Assembly (NCBI GenBank): GCA_026119855.1
Contig: JAOWBW010000379.1
Span: 579,301 to 643,300 of the forward strand
Reading direction: 5' to 3'
Length of the DNA stretch: 64,000 nt
From: Campanula takesimana
Taxonomy: Eukaryota; Streptophyta; Magnoliopsida; Asterales; Campanulaceae
The notes under the pieces are model-generated. The model had not been told where the DNA came from. It searched no databases and saw only the letters and a program-made list of their open reading frames with translations. This document shows, piece after piece, positions 53,193 to 63,968 of the stretch; within the stretch, counting starts at the first letter, position 1, and the number at the start of each line of letters is the position of its first letter. A program made the position numbers and the translations under genes.

Positions 53193-56100
53193 ACCTGCCC
53201 CAGATTTCCCTAATTTCCAAATTCCTCCAAAGTCCTTCGACTCAATATTCCAATATAGTCCTTATTTAAGATTCGTTCTATTGTGTGTGACCCTCTAGGA
53301 TTACACTAAGTTGGCAATGGGTTCAAACATGAAACCATAAGATATGATTAGGTTCTAGCAAACCGTCATACATACCCAAATAGTATAACTAGATACAAGT
53401 TCGCATTCCTTTAGAACATGTCACAATCCCTTTGTCCACGATGTCATTGAATACAAGTCATGGTCAACAAGTCAACTTGTTTTGTTCAATACTTTCTCAA
53501 TTCCGAATATGTTGATAATACAAATGACATTGATCTAATCAATTCATTTGAGTCCGGCCGAACATTTTCATCAACATCATTCATACGAGAGGCCTAAGCT
53601 AGACATCTCTCCGAAGAGGGACAAATCCATTTAGCTTATTACTCTTCCCTACGTGAATCCGATTATGCCAATCACACCCTTTATAACTACCCGATTAAAA
53701 GTAGCGTTTGAATATGTCAAACATAATGTTCATCAAGTAGAAGACTATAATAACTTCATGTCTAAGGATTCAAATGATATAACTAATATGAGATATATGT
53801 ACGACACAGACCATGACATAAATCTCATACAGCGGGTCATGTCCAGTACCTTGTTCCAAACAAGTACCCATAAATCTAACATGATCATCCCATGATCATT
53901 TAGCCTTTGTACTAGTGCTTAACAAGTACTAGGGACGGACATTATTATAAGTAAACATGAACAACAATAATAATCAAAACATCTCGTTATTGATATGAAA
54001 TAAATGATAACAATTACAACATTTATTAAACGTGCCTAGGGCACCACTACCAACATTCAAGTTCAGTGATGAACTTCTTAATCCAAACAGCTTCCTTTGC
54101 AGCATCTGATGCAGCAATGTACTCAGCTTCCATTGTAGAATCAGCGGTTGTACTTTGCTTGGAACTCATCCAGCTTACAGCTCCACCATTTAACATAAAC
54201 ACAATACCCGATTGCGATCGACTGTCATCTCTGTCGGTTTGGAAGCTTGCATCCATGTAAGCATTTACAAAGAGATCATCTTCCATTCCTCTATATACCA
54301 AAAACGAGTCTTTAGTCCTTCTCAAGTACTTAAGAATCGCTTTTACAGCCACCCAGTGATTCTCTCCGAGGTTGGATTGGTATCTACTTGTCATGCTCAA
54401 AGTATAAGATACATCCGGCCTAGTAAAGATCATGGCATACATGATGGACCCAATTGCCGAAGCATATGGAACATCATTCATTTTCTCACGTTCATCTTTT
54501 ATCTTAGGACATTGAATCTTGCTTTGAGAAACTCCATGTAACACCGGCAAGGTACCTCTTTTAGAATTTTCCATACGGAATCTTCTAATGACCTTGTCAA
54601 TGTATGTACTTTGGCATAAACCAAGTAGCTTCCTTGATCTATCTCTATAGATTTTAATGCCAAGTATATATGTGGCTTCACTCATATCTTTCATTGCGAA
54701 ACACTTTCCCAACCAAGTCTTTACGGACTGAAGTGTAGGAATGTCATTTCCAATGAGTAATATGTCATCCACATATAAAATCAGGAATAGCACTATGCTC
54801 CCACTAATATTCTTGTATACACAAGGCTCATATTCATTCTTGATGAAACCAAACTCTTTGACCGATTCATCAAAACGGAGATTCCACCTGCTAGAAGCTT
54901 GCTTCAATCCATAAATGGATTTCTGCAATTTGCATACCTTAGAATCTTGTTCAAAACCTTCTGGATGTGTCATATACACATCCTCTTGTAGTTTTCCATT
55001 TAGGAAAGCGGTTTTGACATCCATTTGCCATATTTCATTGTCATGATATGCAGCAATGGCAAGCAAAATTCTTATAGACTTGATCATTGCTACGGGTGAA
55101 AAGGTTTCATCATAGTCAATACCATGAACTTCCCTATAACCTTTCGCTACAAGTCTAGCTTTGTAAGTATGCACCTTCTCATCCATGTCAGTCTTCTTCT
55201 TGAAGACCCATTTGCATCCTATGGTTTTTACACCTTCGGGTGCATCAATCAAATTCCAAACTTGATTGTCTTGAATGGATTGCAATTCGGATTCCATGGC
55301 TCCAAGCCACTTGTCCGAATCAGGAGAAGACACCGCCTCTTGATAGGTTGTCGGTTCATCATTCTCAATGATTTCCACCTCATTACTATCCGTTATGAGA
55401 AATCCATATCTCTCGGGCTCGGATCGTAACCTACTAGATCTGTGAGTTACTTGTGTATTTTGAACAGGTTCCACAACTCCTTGTGGTTCTTGTTCTTGTT
55501 CCACTATCGGTTCGATGTCATTTTCTGGGTCTCGAATTTCTTCAAGATTTATTTTAAGCCCACTGATTTCTTTGGAGAGAAACTCTTTCTCTAGAAAGAT
55601 ACCAGTTCGAGCAACAAACACTTTGTTGTCCGTTTGGTTGTAAAAGTAATATCCTTTAGTTTCCTTAGGATATCCAACGAAAATACATTTATCAGATTTG
55701 TGTGTAAGTTTGTCTGAGACAAGTATTTTGACAAAAGCTTCACAACCCCAAATCTTCATGAAAGATAGACAAGGTTTCTTTCTGCTCCATATCTCATATG
55801 GAGTCTTTTGAACCGATTTAGTTGGAACATGATTTAGTGTGAAAGCAGCGGTTTCTAGAGCGTAACCCCAAAAGGATATTGGAAGATCAACTTGACTCAT
55901 CATTGATCGAACCATGTCTAACAAAGTCTGATTTCTCCTCTCGGACACACCATTCCATTGTGGTGTTCCGGGTGGAGTCAATTGTGAAACTATTCCATAA
56001 TTCTTTAGATGATCATCAAATTCATGACTCAAGTATTCTCCACCTCGATCTGATCGAAGTGCCTTAATACTTTTGCCAAGTTGTTTTTCTACTTCATTTT

Positions 56101-56370
56101 GAAATATTCTAAATATCTCAAATGCTTCACTTTTATGTTTCATTAGGTAAACATACCCAAATCTATATATATATATATATATATATTAAAGTTGGTGAGG
56201 AGAGCTATGGTGTTGCCACATAGACAAGCCTTAGAGAAAGGTTGCATTTGGTGTTGCCACATCATTACCACTCTTATAAATAAGAGACTTTTCAAATTCT
56301 TTTTCTTAGTAATAGTATTAGCTAAAAATATTAGTTACTGTATAGGGTAACTATTATAGTTAACTACTAT

Positions 56371-56560
56371 TTAACTAATACTTATAATAGTAATAGTTAC
56401 TATAATAGGTAACTATTATAGTTAACTACTATATTAACTAATACTTATAATAGTGATGGTTACTATAATAGGTAACTATTATTGTTAACTACTATAGTAA
56501 CTAATACTTATTATAGTAATAGTTACTATAATAGTTAACTATAATAGTTAACTATTAGGT
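56371..56560 (+). repeat. 63-bp tandem repeat inside the Helitron
   Basis: Three units starting near 56371, 56434 and 56497, each with TAACTAATACTTAT...GTTAACTACTATA. They are built from short inverted AGTTAACT/TATAATAG strings, so strand-folding is possible. Confidence 0.75.
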
Positions 56561-56594
56561 AACTATAATAGTTAACTATTATAGTTAACTCTTA

Positions 56595-56868
56595 CTTCCT
56601 ACGTCCCAGAGCAAGAGTCCTACTTTCTCTTTTGGTACGTCCCAGAATAAGAGTCTCTTTCCTAAAATGGCAAAAAATCTTTATTATTCATCTCACTCAT
56701 TCTCTCTCCTACTTTATTTCATACTCACAAAACCAATCAACTTATTATTCCCTCCCACTCATTCTCTTTCCTAATTTACTTTTACACTCACAACACTTAC
56801 TTTACTTCCATCATTTCTTAATCTCCGTGCAAATAGGAGGTATGACTCTTACTCCGGGACGGAGGGAA
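56595..56868. mobile_element. Stowaway-like MITE nested in the Helitron
   Basis: 274 bp flanked by TA, with terminal inverted repeats CTTCCTACGTCCC and GGGACGGAGGGAA, followed inside by AGAGCAAGAGTC and the inverse GACTCTTACTC. The left terminus is partly duplicated (second ACGTCCCAGAATAAGAGTC near 56637). Confidence 0.8.
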
Positions 56869-58903
56869 TAATATTTAACTATTAACTAATACTATTAATA
56901 ATATTAGTTAATTATAATAGTTAAATATTATTGTTAACTATAATAGTTACTATATAAGTTAATTATTATTATTAATAGTATTAGTTAATCATAATTGTTA
57001 CGATATATATTAACTATTACTATTAATTATATTATTTAATCATAATACTTAATAGATATGTTAACTATTACTATTAATATCATTAAGATTTTGGAAATAG
57101 TCACAAAACAAACTTAAATGTACTTTTAAATTAATTAAAATACATATTTATTACAACTGTGTACAACCAAAGCTATGAAAATGTTTTGATTAATTTCAAA
57201 TATACATATATTTTCAAATAAAATTATTATATTAACTTATCGATTAAAAACATCAAAAAATGAAAATAAAAAAACATTAACAGAATAGATTCCCGTGCGG
57301 AGCACGGGTTACCTACTAGTCTACTATAATCATCAGTGAAGGTTATGAAGTATTGAAATTCTCCCCTAGCATTGCTACTTAATGGTCCGCATACATCAGA
57401 ATGTATCAACCCCAATAAGTCGCTTGCCCTTTCACCTAGCTTGGTAAAAGGTGTCTTAGTCATTTTTCCAAGAAGACACGACTCACAAGTGTCATATGAC
57501 CCAAGGTCACATGAACCTAAGAGACCGTCCCCATGGAGTTTTGAGATACGCTTCTCATTGATATGACCAAGACGGCAATGCCACAAATAATAATGATTTA
57601 CATCATTAGGTTTAGATTTCTTATTTATATGATAGACATTTTCATTATTTTCATTCTTGACATCCAAGATATAAAGGCCATTAATTGAATTTGCAATACC
57701 ATAAAGCACATCATTTAAATAAATAGAAAATTTATAATTCTCAATAAGAAACTTAAAACCTTCATTATCCAAACAAGAAATTGAAATAATATTTCTACTT
57801 AAATCCGGTACATAATAGCAATTGTTCAAAACAAGTATTAAACCGGAAGGTAAAGTGACTTCATAAGTCCCTACGGCTAATGCAACAACTCTTGCTCCAT
57901 TCCCCACACGTAGGTCTACTTCACCCTCTTTAAGTAGTATCCTATTCTTTAGTCCCTGCACATTTAAACAAATGTGAGAACCACATCCGGTATCCAATAC
58001 CCAAGAATCAGTGGTAGAAAGGAGAATATCTATCATATAGATACCTGAAGTCGACGCAGCCTTGCTGCCCTTCTTCTTCTTTTGCTCTTCCAAGAAACCC
58101 TTGCAATTACGTTTCCAATGACCAATTTCTTGACAATGGAAACAAATTGCATCCTTTTGTGAATCGGCTTTTGCCTCAGAAGCCTTGGGAACCTTTGCCT
58201 TGCTTATCTTGGGTTTGACAACTTTTGCCTTACCCTTTCCTTTGGCACCAACCTTCTTCCCATCATGAACCAAGATCACAAGAGAACCTTTCGCCACAAT
58301 ATTCATCTCCGCAGTTTTAAGCATCCCATGCAACTCAGAGAGATTCTTATCCATTCCATGCATGTTATAATTCATCACAAACTGATTATAACTTTTAGGC
58401 AATGAATTAAGAATGAGATCCATGGCTAGCTCCAATGGAATTGGATAGACAAGTTTCTCAAGATGCTCTACATAACCTTTCATTTTAAGCATGTGAGGAC
58501 TCACTTGTTGCCCTTCATTCATTTTGCAAGAAGTAAATGTAACAATGGTCTTGTACCTCTCTTTCCTAGCTTGCTCTTGAAACATGGCTCTTAACTTCAC
58601 GCCTATCTCATAGGCTTCCAAATGTTCCAAACTTTGTTGGAGTTTTGAGCACATAGTAGCAAGCATGAGACAACTTACATCTCTAGAATCATTACGATGT
58701 TTCATGTAACTGTCTCTTTCTGCCCTAGGGGCAGTAGGTTCTGGTTCAGTAGGAAGAGGCCCATCGAGAATGTACAACTTATCTTCTTGCCTAAGAACAA
58801 TTCTTAGTCTCCGGATCCAATCCATAAAGTTCGTACCATTCTCTTGGAGCTTATCCTTCTCAAGGATCGATCGCAACGAAATTGATTGAGTGTTGTTAGT
58901 CAT

Positions 58904-60340
58904 TATCTATAATTATGCAAAATTTCCAAAATTTAATAAGTACCAATTTTCATTAAAGAAATAAACAATGTATTTTTCCAAAAATACTCCCACTAAATTA
59001 TACAACCTTCTTTATACATCTAATGTATAGTATAATTTAAATGGGTTAAGATCCCGCAATAATTTAATTTTAAGTACGCTTTGGTGCACCGCTCAAAATC
59101 AAATTAATTAGGTAGACAACTCTTGTCAATCATATCTCATATGACTCTCAGTTCTTTTCATGAGATTCTTTAAGAAATCCAATTTCAAAAAGCATGTTAA
59201 ATCTCATCTTTGCCTTAAGCCCAAAACTGTTTTGACGCTTAATTAAGTCCAACCATTTTAAACGCATAGGAAACTCTTATTCACTCATCTTGCTCATACA
59301 TGAATAAAATCAATGCACCTCGCTTTGGCGAGCCCACACAAAATTACCCATGTATATACAAGTGTTTTAATCATGGCATGGCAGAAGGACTTAAAACTTT
59401 CTTCGAAAGTTCATCACATATAGCATATAACACATTTATGAGCACATAATATAAACATGTTACGCATCAAGTTTAGCCACTAAATTAATCTCCATTAATT
59501 TAAGCATAATATTTATGTGTCTTTAGTTTCTCTATAATTATGAGGATGAGACTAAGCCATAAGGCATCCACAATTCCGCACTAATATAAGAAACCAAGAA
59601 AGTAGTCCATGTGGCCGAAACTAAGCAATAGATGGTCTCGATGAACGTAGGCCAATTGCATCCATAATTCCACATGGATCTCCAATCATTGAATCAAGAA
59701 CTTTGTTTCTCAATTTTAGCAATTATGAACTCTTCATAATTCTAACTTCGTTTTATCTTTGAAACCTTGATTGCGATCAAGTTTGGGAAACACAATCTCG
59801 ATGAACGTAGATTAGCCATCCAAACCTTGAACCAATCTTAGAATCACAAGATCAAAACAAATAGGAAAATCAAACCCCAAGATCCACACCCAAACCAACT
59901 ACCCAAAACCCACTCCAGACCAGCAGGTCTGGCCTGGTCTTGTCACTGGTCCGGTCGGACCCCATCAAAATTCCAGATTCTGACTCTGACCGAAAATAAA
60001 AAAAAAACAGAATCCTGACAATTGTGCGGCCGCCCAAGAAAAAATGTGTGGTCGCCCAAACTTGTGCGGCCGCCCAAGATTTTCTGTGCGGTCGCACAGT
60101 AGCATCAGACAGAATTTTTAAAGTTCGAAAATTTGTCTCAAAATTGTTTTTCCCTGATTATCAAAACTTTGATCCAATCAAAATTTATAATCAAACAATT
60201 CAGAATCCATCATAATTTTTAGTGCGATTGAATAGTGAGATTAAAGTTGTAAAATAATGAACAACATAAAATCATATAACACATAAACAATTTATATACA
60301 CACAACATGATCTAGGTATTGAAATAATCAACATGAACGG
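58904..60340 (-). other. 5' leader of copia copy C
   Basis: Non-coding, about 1.4 kb, homologous to the leader of copy B with several short deletions. It carries the GC-rich cluster at 60026-60098 and GGTCCGGTCGGACC-type units near 59940-59960. Confidence 0.8.
60026..60098 (-). promoter_or_regulatory. GCGGCCGC motif cluster in copia C leader
   Basis: GTGCGGCCGCCCAAG, GTGTGGTCGCCCAAA, GTGCGGCCGCCCAAG, GTGCGGTCGCACAG: the same four-unit order as in copy B. NotI palindromes at 60026 and 60066. Confidence 0.65.
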
Positions 60341-60354
60341 GGCTCTGATACCAC
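60341..60354 (-). other. Primer binding site of copia copy C
   Basis: GTGGTATCAGAGCC on the minus strand next to the LTR. Confidence 0.92.
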
Positions 60355-60804
60355 TGTTAGGTTTCGTAGTAACATGCGCAGCGGAAAATAGCATTTAAAA
60401 TTTTATGAAACCCAAAGCCCATAGATCTATTCATATGATTAAATCAAATACTTGCAATATGAATACTAGAAAAACCAACCCTTGATGACTTTGAATTTGG
60501 TCTTTGATCTTGGTGGAGAAATTGAAGCTTTAATCACAAACAAGTAAGAACACGAACTTTGAAGATGATGAGCTTCACCCTCTAGCAGTATCCACACCTT
60601 GAACGAATATCAAGAACACTTGATCTTGGTTGCTAGACCAAAATTGTGAAACACGTTTTCACAATTAATATGAACTATATGGAATATTATTTTGTGTATT
60701 ATTTTGTTCTTCAATCTAGGATGTCTTAGAACAAAATAAAACTCTCTCAAACTCTTTGGAGACTTGCACAAAAGCTAGGGTTGAGTTCTGGCCGAATTTG
60801 GCTG

Positions 60805-60812
60805 TTTATATA
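60805..60812 (-). promoter_or_regulatory. TATA box of copia LTR C
   Basis: TATATAAA on the minus strand, about 93 bp downstream of the motif cluster. Confidence 0.65.
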
Positions 60813-60903
60813 CAAGTTAGACCTATTCCAAATAGAAAACTTGTGTCAAAACCCGTCCAAAATCCTTTTCCTAATTAAATCAGGAAATCTGTCCCGACTC
60901 ACT

Positions 60904-60978
60904 GTGCGGCCGCCCAAAATCAGGTGTGCGGTCGCCCAAACATGTGCGGCCGCCCAGCCTGGTTTGTGCGGTCGCACA
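60904..60978 (-). promoter_or_regulatory. GCGGCCGC motif cluster in copia LTR C
   Basis: GTGCGGCCGCCCAAA, GTGCGGTCGCCCAAA, GTGCGGCCGCCCAGC, GTGCGGTCGCACAC in 75 bp. NotI palindromes at 60906 and 60946. Confidence 0.65.
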
Positions 60979-61806
60979 CCAGGATCAGAGAGCCTTAATT
61001 TTCCAATATAGTCCTTTTAGGATTCGTTCTATTGTGTGTGACCCTCTAGGATTATACTAAGTTGGCAATGGGTTTAAACATGAATCCATAAGATATGATT
61101 AGGTTCTAGCAAACCGTCATACCTACCCAAATAGTATAACTAGATACAAGTTCGCATTCCTTTAGAATATGTCACAGTCCCTTTGTCCACGATCTCATTG
61201 AACACAAGTCATGGTCAAACGGTCAACTTGTTTTTGTTCAATACTTTCTCGATTCCGAATATGTTGATAATCCAAATGACATTAATCTAATCAATTCATT
61301 CGAGTCCGGCCGAACATTTTCATCAACATCATTCCTACGAGAGGCCTAAGCTTGAGATCTCTCCGAAGAGGGACAAATCCATTTAGCTTATTATTCTTCC
61401 CTACGTGAATCCGATTATGCCAATCATATACTTTATAACTACCCGGTTAAGGTAGCGTTTGAATATGTCAAAGATAATGTTCATCAAGTGGAAGACTATA
61501 ATAACTTCATGTCTAAGGATTCAAATGACATAACTAATATGAGATATATGTACGACATAGACCATGACATAAATCTCATACAGCGGGTCATGTCCAGTAC
61601 CTTGTTCCAAACAAGTACCCATAAATCTAACATGATCATCTCATGATCATTTAGCCTTTATACTAGTGCTTAACAAGTACTAAGGACGGATATTATTATA
61701 AGTAAACATGAACAACAATAATAATCAAAACTTCTCTTTATTGATATGAAATAAATGATAACAATTACAACGTTTATTAAACGTGCCTAGGGCACCTACA
61801 CCAACC

Positions 61807-62787
61807 AATTACCCATGTACTTACAAGTGTTTTAATCATGGCATGGTAAAAGGACTTAATACTTTCAAGAAGGTTCATCACCATATAGCATGCAAAACAT
61901 TTATGAGCACATAAGATAAACATGTTGAGCATCAAGTTTAGTCACTAAATTAATCTCCATTAATTTAAGCATAATATTTATGTGTCATTAGTTTCTCTAT
62001 AATTATGAGGATGAGACTATTTGAACTTTGGTTATCATCTCCAAATCAAGACAACAAGAAGTGCAGCCGAACTAAGCCATATGCAACCACAATTCCGCAC
62101 TAATTCAAGAAACCAAGAAAGTAGTCCATGTGGCCGAAACTAAGCAATAGATGGTCTCGATGAACGTAGGCCAATTGCATTAACAATTCCACATGGATCT
62201 CCAATCTTGAATCAAGAATTTTGTTTCTCAATTTTAGCAATTATAAACTCTTCATAATTCGAACTTCGTTTTATCTTTGAATCTTTGATTGCGATCAATT
62301 TTGGGAAACACAGTCTCGAGAACGTAGGCTAGCCATCCAAAACTTGATCCAATCTAAGAATTCACAAGACTAAAACAAATAGGAAATTTAAACCCCAAGA
62401 TCCAACCCCAAACCCTAGCAGAAGCCCCCACACCGAAACCCTAAGTCCAGCTGGGTCTCTGCATGGGTCCGATCGGAATAAACCCTAGCCCCGCCCACGC
62501 CAAATTCATGGGTCCGGCCGGGTCACTGACTAGGTCCGTTCGTACCTCTTGTAAAAATTCAAATTTTTTAAAATTTCAAAATTTGTCTCAAAATTGTTTT
62601 TCCCCGATTCAATTAGGATTTGGTGTTCTTGGTGATCCAATCACCATGATCATCAAAACCTTGAATAAACCATTTATTCATGAATCTCTAGATTATCAAA
62701 ACTTTGATCCAATCAAAAAATTATAACCCAAACAATTTTAAATACACCATAATTTTTATTGCGATTGAATAGTGCGATTAAAGTTAC
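61807..62787 (-). other. 5' leader of copia copy D, left-truncated
   Basis: Homologous to the copy C leader from about 59343 onwards. Gag and pol of this copy are absent. Its GC-rich units are of the GGTCCG type (GGGTCCGATCGG near 62466, GGGTCCGGCCGGGTC near 62511), unlike the GCGGCCGC type of copies B and C. Confidence 0.8.
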
Positions 62788-63560
62788 AATAGAAGAAGAA
62801 TATTAATGTGATCACTCCTATTGCCCGACGAATCGGTATTTCTATCATGATCAATGTGTGTGTGTGTTAGTGTTTGAGACCGAATCCGAAGATTGCCTAC
62901 ATTCTTCTCATCATGAGAAGCTCAGGTCGGTGTAGTTCATTGATGAATTAGAATGGGGAGAGATGAAGCGGGATCATGCATATAGAAGGGAAAGATAAGA
63001 GTTAGAAGTAGTTCCTAGATCATATTAGGGTTTGATGAAACCCTAGGATCATCATTGGCTATGGCATGTGCACATAAATAGGGATTACAATCCTAGATCT
63101 AGCATATCATGTTTGTATAAGACTTAGATCTAGCATAATAATAAGAACATCATGAATACATATGAATGAACACATAAACATGAAGATCGCTACCCTAAAT
63201 ATAGCATTATGTAAGTAATATGTGACCTAGATCTAGTGCAGGTTTCGTGGAAACCCTAGATCATCATCGATCAAGAACACGAACGATGAACAAAACCCTA
63301 GATCTAACAATATATGAATGAATATAATAGATCTAAGTAGTTAAGTAGTAAGAACGCGTTACCAAACCGGTGAAGAGGCTTCGAAGGTTGAACCTTCACT
63401 CCTTTGGTTGAATGGCGGTATTGGATCTCTTTGATGATCAAAGTAAGATCAAAGAGAGGATTTGAGAGGGTTTTGAGAGGGAGAGAGAGAGGTTGGGAAG
63501 AGCTTCTATGAGTGTTTTCCCGTAGGCTGATTGTGTGTCCAAATGGCTGAGAGGAGGGGC

Positions 63561-63570
63561 CTATTTATAG
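63561..63570 (-). promoter_or_regulatory. TATA box in the LTR-like insertion
   Basis: CTATAAATAG on the minus strand, 24 bp downstream of the motif pair at 63594-63627. Confidence 0.55.
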
Positions 63571-63593
63571 GAAAAAAATAGGGAAAAGAGACA

Positions 63594-63627
63594 CTGGCCG
63601 CACGGCTCCAAAGTGGCCGCACGGCGA
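63594..63627 (-). promoter_or_regulatory. GGCCGCACGG motif pair
   Basis: CTGGCCGCACGGC and GTGGCCGCACGGC, 21 bp apart, directly upstream of the TATA box. Confidence 0.5.
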
Positions 63628-63850
63628 CATCCTCCAGTTTTCGTGATTAGAACGATCTCATCAAATCCTTATCAGTTTGTTCTCGGGATTTGTTCAATAT
63701 CCTGACGGATTTCGACCTAGAAGCGATTTCGTCTATCAGGAACTTTAGGAATCTGTCAGATAAGTCCCTGTCATGTTATAATTGCGTAAAAGGTCCTTAG
63801 AGATATCTAAAGGTCTAAGAAGTCCTAAATCTTCAGATCGGGTACTAACA

Positions 63851-63968
63851 AGACCACATAAACATCATAATTCCAATATTCAAATCATGCTAGGCACATA
63901 AACACTTTATATACACACAACATGATATAGTATTGAAATAATCAACATGAACGGGGCTCTGATACCAC
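63851..63968 (-). other. Remaining leader and PBS of copia copy D
   Basis: Leader homology resumes at about 63855 and ends in GTGGTATCAGAGCC (minus strand, 63955-63968), the initiator tRNA-Met-type PBS. Confidence 0.85.

Larger units (their letters stand above)
52539..54055 (-). repeat. Ty1/copia LTR (Y type)
   Basis: TGTTGGGTTTCGAAGTAACATG...CTACCAACA, 1517 bp. It is the 5' LTR of copy B by position (PBS on its left) and abuts the RNase H of copy C on its right. Its motif cluster and terminus differ from the LTR at 22568, so the two are not a young LTR pair. Confidence 0.92.
56162..57319 (+). mobile_element. Non-autonomous Helitron
   Basis: Starts TCTATATATA and ends CTAG after a 7-bp-stem hairpin (CCCGTGC-GGA-GCACGGG, 57292-57308) located 11 nt from the end. 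It lies between A and T of the copia sequence with no target duplication: the uninterrupted site CCCAAATCTACTATAATC is visible in copy B at about 49381. It encodes no Rep/helicase. It contains a 63-bp repeat array and a nested MITE. Confidence 0.92.
54056..58903 (-). pseudogene. Ty1/copia Gag-Pol (copy C), intact frame split by a Helitron and lacking its 3' end
   Basis: From the ATG at 58903: Gag (NGTNFMDWIRRLRIVLRQED), zinc knuckle CFHCQEIGHWKRNC, protease SWVLDTGCGSHI and the integrase zinc region with CESCLLGK. The integrase core reads to FTDDYSR, where the Helitron (56162-57319) intervenes. It resumes with integrase SDRGGEYLSHEF, GVSERRNQTLLDM, RT CKWVFKKKTDMDEK, the catalytic LYVDDILLIGND, and RNase H AYMDASFQTDRDDSRSQSG. 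The two parts are in the same frame with no stop: about 1230 codons were open before the insertion. The last 90 or so RNase H residues and the polypurine tract are missing where LTR Y abuts at 54055. Confidence 0.93.
60355..61806 (-). repeat. Ty1/copia 5' LTR of copy C (Y type)
   Basis: TGTTAGGTTTCGTAGTAACATG...CACCAAC, about 1452 bp. One mutated base at each end. Its start matches LTR Y at 52539 rather than the LTRs at 22568 and 63969. On the right it abuts leader sequence of another copy. Confidence 0.9.
62788..63850 (-). repeat. Solo-LTR-like insertion in the copy D leader
   Basis: About 1.06 kb interrupts the leader homology: GCGATTAAAGTT is left of it and CACATAAACATCAT right. On the minus strand it starts TGTTAGTACCCGATC (from 63850), has a TATA box (CTATAAATAG, 63561-63570) and two GCCGTGCGGCCA units just upstream. 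The other end is not defined and I see no clean target duplication. An LTR of a further family is the best reading. Confidence 0.5.

Noticed and set aside
22568..54055. One simple copia element with both LTRs
   Set aside because: Flanks GACTA and TTCAA do not match, and the LTRs differ in terminus and motif cluster. A recombinant stack fits better.
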